Shown: positions 1-5,237 of the stretch, one piece after another
Position numbering within the stretch: position 1 is the stretch's first letter
How the letters are laid out: every line of letters starts with the position of its first letter
Assembly: GCA_017853285.1 (NCBI GenBank)
Contig: JAFMJU010000200.1
Coordinates: 1-7,284, forward strand
Source of the DNA: Gemmataceae bacterium
GTDB taxonomy: Bacteria; Planctomycetota; Planctomycetia; Gemmatales; Gemmataceae
Reading direction: 5' to 3'
Length of the DNA: 7,284 nucleotides
Made by a program: the position numbers and the translations under genes
Notes under the pieces: model-generated
The model's input: the letters and a program-made list of their open reading frames with translations, nothing else
Database searches by the model: none
What the model was told of the DNA's origin: nothing

Positions 1-1764
1 TAGCAAAACCTCGGCCCTAAGGCGCTGCCGGTAATGGCGGGCGAAATTCCGGCTGTCCAGCCGGTTGCCCGGTTCGGGCCTCGAAGAGAGCGCATAAGCA
101 TGGCTGGCGCAGATATGACGGATCAGTTTTTTGATGTCGTGGCCACCGCTGCGGAACACCTCGGCCAAATGATCCAAGAGGGGGCCGTTGGTGGGCGGGT
201 TGGTCGCACGGAGGTCATCCACCGGCTCCACCACTCCCCGGCCCATCAGGTCCGCCCAGACGCGGTTGGCCATGACCCGGGCGAAATTCGCGTTCCCCGG
301 CGCGGTCACCCAGGTAGCGAAAGCCTCCCGCAAATCGGCCCCGGGCTGAACCTCGGGCGCCTTGCCGTATAGCGCCACCGGTCGCATTTCCTTGCCAGTG
401 ATCGGGTGCTTCACAGAACCAGAGGAGGCGACAAGGATGGTTTCCTCGCCCCCGGAGATGGGTGCCGATATCCCCACACCCTTGCGCCCGATTCGGCTGA
501 AAAAAGCCGCCATCGAGTAAAAGTCGTCCTGCCCGTAGACCTCAAAAGGATGGTGGTGGCATTTGGCACAGTCGAGGCGGATACCCAAAAACAACTGGCA
601 GGCCATCGTGGTCAGTTCGTCCGGTTCCCGGCGATTCCGGTAAAAAACGGTGGCCCCGTCCTCGAATGTGCTGCCCTTGGCGGTCAGCAGGTCTCGGACG
701 AACTGGTCGTAGGGCCGGTTGCGGCGGAATTGTTCCCTCAGCCAGGCGTCGTGATTCATCACCGCCTTGATGCCGACATGGTACGGGTTGGGGCGAAGCA
801 GATCCGCCCATTTGTTGGCCCAAAAATCCGCATATTCCGGCCGGTCCAGCAGGCTATCCACCAACCGGCCCCGCTTGTCCGGAGAGTTGTCGGCGAGGAA
901 TGCCTCCACCTCGGCGGGGGCAGGGAGCGTGCCGATGATGTCCAGATGGGCCCTTCTCAGGAATGTGGCGTCGGTGCAGCCCGCGCTGGGAACCAACCCC
1001 AGCTGATCCAGCTTGCCTCGGACCAGGGTATCCACCGGATTGTTTTCACGCCAACCGGTTGGATTTCCCGCACCCGAACCTGCGCCTTCCTTGGGTTGGG
1101 GAATCAGGATCGGGCAAACCGCGAACTGGTCCATGAAACGGGCCATGATGGCCGCCTCGCCTGGCAGGGGGCCGGCCTTCACCAATCCTTGGGAATCCAC
1201 CGCCGCGATCGCGCTTTCACTCGAGGAAAAAAGCGCCAGGGAAGTCACGTCCGAGGTCGTTCCATCAGCCCAATGGGCCACCACTCCGAGAATCTGGGTG
1301 GCCCGGGGCTCCAACAACCTGCGGTCCGGAGAAACCGAGATTTTCACCAGGGATGGCGATTCCTTGGGGGTGCGGGGCCCTCCCGCCCTGATCCAGGCCT
1401 TCAGAACTTTGTAATGCGGGTGGTCTGTGGTGAGCTTACGCCCCCCTCCATGGGCCATGGACGCCACCGCTTTCCGCAGCAGGATGGAATCGTCCGGAGC
1501 TTCCGGATTGACCCTGCGGCCACGGGCCTGCCCGAACAGGGAATTGTGGTCAAAATCATGATCGTAGGCGAACAAAGATAACGCGAAACCATTTTGGCCC
1601 CGAGCCTTGCCATGGCATGGGCCCGCGTTACACCCATGGCGGGTCAAAATCGGTTGAATATCCCGCTCAAAAGTGGGTACTGCGGGTGACAAACCCTCCC
1701 GGGCCGCCACTGGTTCAGTGAAGGCAGGCAGGAGCACCAACAACGATGCGACAAGTCTTTGCAT
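1..1764 (-). CDS. Secreted planctomycete cytochrome-like protein with Big_2, DUF1549 (PSCyt2) and DUF1553 (PSD1) domains, 3' end missing
   Basis: One uninterrupted frame of 588 codons reads leftward from ATG at 1764-1762 to the window edge, so the C-terminus is missing. Residues 1-21 form a signal peptide (hydrophobic core ASLLVLLPAF, likely cleavage after VAA), implying export. Residues 31-130 resemble the N-terminal planctomycete cytochrome region: C45-x4-C50-H51 followed by HGKARGQNGF and a GRRVNPEAP segment. Residues about 139-222 look like a Big_2 immunoglobulin-like fold (VSP start, WADGTTSDVTS, VDSQGLVKAG). Residues about 243-425 match DUF1549/PSCyt2 (FLRRAHLDIIGTLP, then C399-A-K-C402-H403, a canonical CxxCH heme site, then HHPFEVYGQDDFYSMAAFF). 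Residues about 477 onward match the start of DUF1553/PSD1 (NFARVMANRVWADLMGRGVVEPVDD, HDIKKLIRHI). The family is abundant in Planctomycetes; its biochemical role is unproven, though electron transfer or a role in polysaccharide use has been suggested. Only a weak GGA lies upstream of the start. Family assignment is firm, function is not. Confidence 0.93.
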   Translation of the reverse strand, partial: MQRLVASLLVLLPAFTEPVAAREGLSPAVPTFERDIQPILTRHGCNAGPCHGKARGQNGFALSLFAYDHDFDHNSLFGQARGRRVNPEAPDDSILLRKAVASMAHGGGRKLTTDHPHYKVLKAWIRAGGPRTPKESPSLVKISVSPDRRLLEPRATQILGVVAHWADGTTSDVTSLALFSSSESAIAAVDSQGLVKAGPLPGEAAIMARFMDQFAVCPILIPQPKEGAGSGAGNPTGWRENNPVDTLVRGKLDQLGLVPSAGCTDATFLRRAHLDIIGTLPAPAEVEAFLADNSPDKRGRLVDSLLDRPEYADFWANKWADLLRPNPYHVGIKAVMNHDAWLREQFRRNRPYDQFVRDLLTAKGSTFEDGATVFYRNRREPDELTTMACQLFLGIRLDCAKCHHHPFEVYGQDDFYSMAAFFSRIGRKGVGISAPISGGEETILVASSGSVKHPITGKEMRPVALYGKAPEVQPGADLREAFATWVTAPGNANFARVMANRVWADLMGRGVVEPVDDLRATNPPTNGPLLDHLAEVFRSGGHDIKKLIRHICASHAYALSSRPEPGNRLDSRNFARHYRQRLRAEVLL

Positions 1765-1769
1765 CAATT

Positions 1770-1783
1770 AGTCCGAAGGGACT
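1770..1783 (-). promoter_or_regulatory. Small leader hairpin next to the start of the cytochrome-like gene
   Basis: AGTCC (1770-1774) and GGACT (1779-1783) are perfect inverted arms around a four-base loop. In the minus-strand transcript the 3' arm begins with GGA, the only Shine-Dalgarno-like bases in front of ATG 1764, so folding could hide the ribosome site. The stem is only 5 bp and may be chance. Confidence 0.3.
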
Positions 1784-1954
1784 GATCCAAAACGACCAAA
1801 TCAGGAGGACCAACCAGCAAGGCGGGAAGTCGGCCCCGGGATTCCATTCAAACCCCAAAAATCAATCAATAACAGTCAAACCATACCATCTAAAATCGAC
1901 AACTCCAACATAGAACTATTGGGAACAAAATAAAATACATTAAAAATATAATTG

Positions 1955-1968
1955 TATATTATAATATA
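1955..1968. repeat. Perfect 14 bp AT palindrome
   Basis: TATATTATAATATA equals its own reverse complement. It lies in the most AT-rich part of the divergent intergenic region and carries a consensus TATAAT on both strands (1960-1965 on plus, 1963-1958 on minus). It could be a melting site, an operator, or a by-product of the extreme AT bias. Confidence 0.6.
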
Positions 1969-1985
1969 TATTAGAAAATCAGCAA
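1958..1985 (-). promoter_or_regulatory. Candidate sigma-70-type promoter for the cytochrome-like gene
   Basis: Read on the minus strand, TTGCTG (1985-1980) is followed after 16 bases by a perfect TATAAT (1963-1958). It points toward the gene starting at 1764 and would give a leader of roughly 190 nt. The -35 matches only its first three bases and AT-rich DNA yields TATAAT easily, so this is a weak prediction. Confidence 0.3.
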
Positions 1986-2064
1986 CAATATGATCAACCG
2001 TTAACTCCGCACAAACTTCACAGCCCCATGGGGTTGCATACCCACCTTTGGCCCTGCGGAATGC

Positions 2065-2092
2065 TTGCTTGCCTATCCGGGCCATCTATCAT
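2065..2092 (+). promoter_or_regulatory. Candidate promoter for the ABC transporter operon
   Basis: TTGCTT (2065-2070), a 16-base spacer and TATCAT (2087-2092, five of six matches to TATAAT) point toward the ATPase gene and would leave a leader of about 155 nt. A plus-strand TATAAT at 1960-1965 is an alternative -10 but has no recognisable -35. Both are motif matches only. Confidence 0.25.
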
Positions 2093-2244
2093 GCTGATTA
2101 TGGCCTGACCGCTTCCATTTTGCCCACCCTGTGGCATGTGGCCCGCCCGGGTGACCTGGCGAACAAGGTGGCGGTTTTGGCCGTATTTCGGGAATCGGGT
2201 TAGTCCCCCCTACTCCCCTTCGAAATCCGAATGGCACTTCGCGC

Positions 2245-2248
2245 GAGG
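2245..2248 (+). promoter_or_regulatory. Ribosome binding site that fixes the ATPase start
   Basis: GAGG ends 7 bases before ATG 2256 and supports that start over an in-frame ATG at 2136, whose extra 40 residues show no resemblance to the ABC family. The site lies between the arms AATCCG (2224-2229) and CGGATT (2249-2254). Confidence 0.6.
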
Positions 2249-2255
2249 CGGATTC

Positions 2256-3176
2256 ATGGCCGAGCCAGTTGTTGAAACGCAAAAACTGACCAAGATCTTC
2301 CTCGACTTCTGGGGACGGAAAAAGAAAGTGGCCCTCCGGGCCTTGGACATCAAGGTCAATCAGGGGGAGATCTTCGGTTTGCTGGGCCCGAACGGCTCCG
2401 GCAAGACCACAACCATCAAGCTACTCCTGGGCCTATTGTTCCCAACAGAGGGCCGGGCCACGGTGATGGGCAAATCCACCACCGATGTCCGCAAGAACGA
2501 GTTGATCGGCTACCTTCCCGAGGAGTCTTACCTCTACCGTTTCTTGAACGCCGAGGAAACTCTCGATTTCTACGGGCGCCTTTTCGATCTTCCCGCTTCC
2601 GTCCGCGTGAAGCGCGCCCAGGAACTAATCGACCGGGTGGGCCTCGGCCGGGACAAGAAGCGTCAACTTCGCGAATATTCCAAGGGCATGCGCCAGCGCA
2701 TCGGCCTGGCCCAGGCGCTCATCAATGACCCGAAGCTGGTGATCCTCGACGAACCCACCTCGGGCCTCGACCCCTTGGGCGCGCGCTGGATGAAGGACCT
2801 CATCCGCGACCTGCGCAACGAGGGCAAAACGGTCATCATGTGCAGCCACCGGCTGGAGGATGTGCAGGATATTTGTGACCGGATCGCAATCCTTCATGAG
2901 GGCGACCTTCAAAGCTACGGCCATGTGAGCGAGTTGCTGAAAGACACCATGCGGGTGGAGATGCGGGCCAGCCAGGTTCGGCTCACGCCCGAACTGGAGA
3001 AGGACCTGCGCGAGGTCCTCAATCGCCACGGGGGCACCCTCGACACCGTGGGCAACCCAACCACCACGCTCGAAGATTACTTCCTGCGCATCGTGGAGGA
3101 GAGCAAGGCCCGCCCGGGTCGCCGCTTCCTGCCCGGCGAACAATCCACACCGACTTCGGCCGCCACCAAAAATTGA
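2256..3176 (+). CDS. ABC transporter ATP-binding protein (ABC-2 / CcmA-like exporter class)
   Basis: This 306-residue protein is a cytoplasmic ATPase that should power the permease encoded just downstream. The ABC domain spans about residues 5-225: Walker A GPNGSGKTT (44-52), signature region YSKGMRQRIGLAQAL (141-155), with YSKGM in place of LSGGQ, Walker B LVILDEP (161-167), D-loop SGLD (169-172) and switch histidine H198. All core catalytic positions are present, so it should hydrolyse ATP. At the Q-loop it reads IGYLPEE (84-90), with Glu where Gln is usual, which occurs in this exporter class. Residues about 230-306 form the C-terminal tail typical of ABC-2 ATPases, with TLEDYFLRIVEE (271-282) before a polar end. 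The start at 2256 is chosen because GAGG lies 7 bases upstream and the family match starts at MAEPVVETQKLTK. The permease follows after 47 bp. Substrate unknown; a specific name such as CcmA or GldA is not justified. Confidence 0.96.
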   Translation: MAEPVVETQKLTKIFLDFWGRKKKVALRALDIKVNQGEIFGLLGPNGSGKTTTIKLLLGLLFPTEGRATVMGKSTTDVRKNELIGYLPEESYLYRFLNAEETLDFYGRLFDLPASVRVKRAQELIDRVGLGRDKKRQLREYSKGMRQRIGLAQALINDPKLVILDEPTSGLDPLGARWMKDLIRDLRNEGKTVIMCSHRLEDVQDICDRIAILHEGDLQSYGHVSELLKDTMRVEMRASQVRLTPELEKDLREVLNRHGGTLDTVGNPTTTLEDYFLRIVEESKARPGRRFLPGEQSTPTSAATKN

Positions 3177-3211
3177 CAACGCGGCTGGTCCCACACCAGA
3201 TGGCCTCTCTC

Positions 3212-3215
3212 AAGG
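3212..3215 (+). promoter_or_regulatory. Ribosome binding site favouring the 3224 start of the permease
   Basis: AAGG lies 8 bases before ATG 3224. The alternatives in the same frame, TTG 3173 (overlapping the ATPase stop as TTGA) and ATG 3200, have no Shine-Dalgarno-like sequence in front of them. Confidence 0.5.
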
Positions 3216-3223
3216 CGACAAGC

Positions 3224-5167
3224 ATGGCTACAGGTTTGCTCGATCCTTCACAAACACTGTCCCAGCCGTTTTTCGCGGCCCTTTCCCTGGAACGGGACCC
3301 GCTCACCGTTTCGAGCGTGCTCAACTGGCCGGTGTTGCAGTATTACCTGCTCACGGTGGGATCGGTGACAAGCCTGTGTCTGGTCATCTGGTTCCTTTTC
3401 CGTGGTTGGAGGCAGGTATCCAAGCTGGGCTCCGGCACCCGGTCCGCGTTTGTGATTCTGGCCCTCATGTCGCTTCCGATGATCGGGCTGGACCTGTTCT
3501 GCCTGGTCCAGTTCACCCGCCCCCTTTGGCCAGGATACGACCCGGAAACCACGCCTCCCGCCGCCCTGGCCACCACCATCCGGCCCGACTGGGTGAACAA
3601 CCTGATGGCACTCAGTTCGCTGACATCCATCCTGGCGGTGGCCCTGCCCTTTCTGGTCAACCTGCCCCGCCTGAGCTTTCGCCGGATTTTCGCCATCGCC
3701 AAGCTCAGCTTCAAGGAAGCCATCCGGAAAAGGGTGCTTTACGCCTTCACCGGACTTTTGCTCATCCTCCTGTTCGGATCGTGGTTCATCCCCTCCAAGG
3801 CGTCGGACCAGATTCGCACCTATGTCACCGTCGTTTTCTGGGCCATGACGGTCATCCTGCTCATGGTGAGCGCCCTGCTGGCCGCGTTCGGCATCCCCGC
3901 CGACATCAAGAGCCAGTCTTTGTTCCTCATCGTGACCAAGCCGGTGGAGCGGGTGGAGATTCTGCTCGGTCGCCTGCTGGGTTACATGTCCCTGCTGACA
4001 CTGATCCTGGCGGTGCTGACGGGGGCCGGGTTGTTGTACATCCTGCGCGGGGTCAGCCCTGAGGCGGCCGAGGAAAGCCTCAAGGCCCGCTCGCCCGTCT
4101 ACGGTTTTCTGCATTACGAGAACACCGGGTCGGAACGCGAAGGCGATAATGTGGGTCGCGAGTGGGGTTACCGCGGTTACATCTCGGGAGCGGCTGCCCA
4201 GGGTGGCGGTCTGCCCAAGGCCATTTGGGACTTCACCTCCCTGCCATCGTCACTGGCCGCCCGCAAGCGGGTGACCGCCGAGTTCACCTTCGACATCTAC
4301 CGCACCACCAAGGGTTTCGAGAACCAGGGTGTGGGTATTGGCATCGTTTTCACCACGCGCAATTACGACGCCGAAAAGCTGCGACTCGAGCGCGAATCGC
4401 GCGAACGCGAGGGCAAACCGGCCCTGCAGCCGGAGGAGCTGGCCGGCAAATTCGGCTACTTCCAGCCCGCCGCCTCCATCACTTTCTACGACTACAGCAC
4501 TGGTTCCGTGGAGATACCTGGCGAATTGTTCGCCAACGCGCAAACCGGGCCGGCGGACAAGCCTCCGGTGATCGTCACCGTCACCTGCAAGGAGGCCACC
4601 CAATATGTGGGCATGGCCCGCTACGACTTGTATTTCCGCGAGGATGACACCGCCCGTGGCGCCGACACGCTTCGCTTTTCCTGGAACTTCACCAAGGCCT
4701 CCATGGGGCTCTGGCTGCGCATCCTGCTGGTCACCACGCTATCGCTTGTGCTGAGCACCTACCTGTCCGGGGTGGTCAGCCTGCTGGTGGCCCTTTTCAT
4801 CTTCATGCTCGGCCAATTCCAGGATTTCCTTTTGGCCCTGGTCCTGGGCAGGGTCTCAGGCGGCGGCCCGCTTGAGAATCTTTCCCGCCTGATCACCAAT
4901 GAGGTGGCCGGAAAACAACTGGAAAACACGGCGCTGAACAATGTGATCATGAACACCGACCGCGTGCTGCGCGAGTTCCTGGGCGGGCTCCTGAATTTCC
5001 TGCCTGAGGTGCAGTCGCTGTCCTTCACGGAATATGTGAGCAACGGCTTCAACATCGGCGGCGCGGATCTGGCGGCCAACGGCTTGCGGACCGTGGCCTA
5101 CTTACTCCCTTGGCTGCTGCTGGGTTACCACGCCCTGCGCGAGCGCGAGGTGGCCGGACCGACATGA
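3224..5167 (+). CDS. ABC-2-type transporter permease with a large extracytoplasmic insertion
   Basis: This 647-residue inner-membrane protein is the likely partner of the ATPase upstream. By hydrophobicity, helices lie near residues 36-60, 74-96, 125-146, 171-189, 199-224, 250-274, 495-514, 516-541 and 619-637. Basic loops (60-73; 147-170, RRIFAIAKLSFKEAIRKR) and the segment 225-249 then fall inside, giving an outside N-terminus and cytoplasmic C-terminus. The basic amphipathic stretch 152-170 before helix 4 is a hallmark of ABC-2 permeases, so helices 4-9 look like the canonical six and helices 1-3 an N-terminal addition. Between helices 6 and 7 sits a soluble region of about 220 residues (275-494), β-rich in its second half, predicted outside; a second outside loop covers about 542-618. 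The start is uncertain: ATG 3224 has AAGG upstream, while TTG 3173 would overlap the ATPase stop by 4 bp and add 17 residues. Being an ABC-2 permease is well supported; the substrate is unknown. Confidence 0.9.
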   Translation: MATGLLDPSQTLSQPFFAALSLERDPLTVSSVLNWPVLQYYLLTVGSVTSLCLVIWFLFRGWRQVSKLGSGTRSAFVILALMSLPMIGLDLFCLVQFTRPLWPGYDPETTPPAALATTIRPDWVNNLMALSSLTSILAVALPFLVNLPRLSFRRIFAIAKLSFKEAIRKRVLYAFTGLLLILLFGSWFIPSKASDQIRTYVTVVFWAMTVILLMVSALLAAFGIPADIKSQSLFLIVTKPVERVEILLGRLLGYMSLLTLILAVLTGAGLLYILRGVSPEAAEESLKARSPVYGFLHYENTGSEREGDNVGREWGYRGYISGAAAQGGGLPKAIWDFTSLPSSLAARKRVTAEFTFDIYRTTKGFENQGVGIGIVFTTRNYDAEKLRLERESREREGKPALQPEELAGKFGYFQPAASITFYDYSTGSVEIPGELFANAQTGPADKPPVIVTVTCKEATQYVGMARYDLYFREDDTARGADTLRFSWNFTKASMGLWLRILLVTTLSLVLSTYLSGVVSLLVALFIFMLGQFQDFLLALVLGRVSGGGPLENLSRLITNEVAGKQLENTALNNVIMNTDRVLREFLGGLLNFLPEVQSLSFTEYVSNGFNIGGADLAANGLRTVAYLLPWLLLGYHALREREVAGPT

Positions 5168-5173
5168 CAAGGG

Positions 5174-5188
5174 GCCGGGTCGCCCGGC
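5174..5188 (+). repeat. GC-only hairpin in the permease/TPR-like gene gap
   Basis: GCCGGG (5174-5179) and CCCGGC (5183-5188) form a perfect 6 bp stem with a three-base loop, 6 bases after the permease stop. No T-run follows, so it is not a standard intrinsic terminator. It could stabilise the 3' end of the upstream message or dampen readthrough. A second, weaker pair, GGATC (5204-5208) and GATCC (5218-5222), lies in the same 70 bp gap. Confidence 0.4.
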
Positions 5189-5226
5189 GGCAAAGAGACA
5201 CACGGATCGGACAACCGGATCCAATC

Positions 5227-5230
5227 GGAG
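5227..5230 (+). promoter_or_regulatory. Ribosome binding site of the TPR-like gene
   Basis: GGAG ends 7 bases before ATG 5238 and is the best start signal in this gap. It supports an N-terminus that begins directly with a membrane anchor. Confidence 0.6.
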
Positions 5231-5237
5231 CGGTGGC

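Larger units (their letters stand above)
1765..2255. other. Divergent intergenic region with an AT-rich core
   Basis: These 491 bases separate two genes that are transcribed away from each other, so the region should hold the promoters of both. Base composition changes sharply: 1861-1920 has 19 G/C of 60 and 1921-1980 only 8 of 60, against GC-rich flanking genes. The core contains several A-tracts (near 1857, 1892, 1927, 1932 and 1942), an inverted repeat AATATA-ATTG-TATATT at 1945-1960 and a perfect palindrome at 1955-1968. A CCCCATGGGG palindrome lies at 2024-2033. I see no convincing gene; a stop-free, coding-like stretch at 1994-2206 is discussed in the findings. No tRNA or known riboswitch was recognised. 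Confidence 0.8.

Noticed and set aside
406..1581. 391-codon plus-strand open frame
   Set aside because: It lies antisense to the DUF1549/DUF1553 gene, which has clear domain motifs in the minus frame. The plus-frame protein has low-complexity, Arg/Gly/Pro-rich composition and no recognisable family; it is a by-product of high GC content.
2024..2033. CCCCATGGGG palindrome as an operator
   Set aside because: A 10 bp GC palindrome with no second copy or recognised regulator is not enough to call a site.
2136..2255. Upstream ATG that would extend the ATPase by 40 residues
   Set aside because: The extension is Trp/Arg/Pro-rich, has no ABC-family character and no ribosome site, while ATG 2256 has GAGG at good spacing.
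2625..3194. 189-codon minus-strand open frame opposite the ATPase
   Set aside because: It covers the stretch encoding the ABC signature, Walker B and switch histidine on the other strand; those motifs show which frame is real.
3248..4114. 288-codon minus-strand open frame opposite the permease
   Set aside because: Its product is dominated by Gln, Gly, His and Arg with no hydrophobic core, as expected from the reverse complement of a membrane-protein gene. The plus frame has membrane helices and ABC-2 features.
5174..5188. Intrinsic terminator between permease and TPR-like gene
   Set aside because: The stem is GC-only and perfect but there is no T-run after it, and the next gene begins 50 bases later with its own ribosome site.
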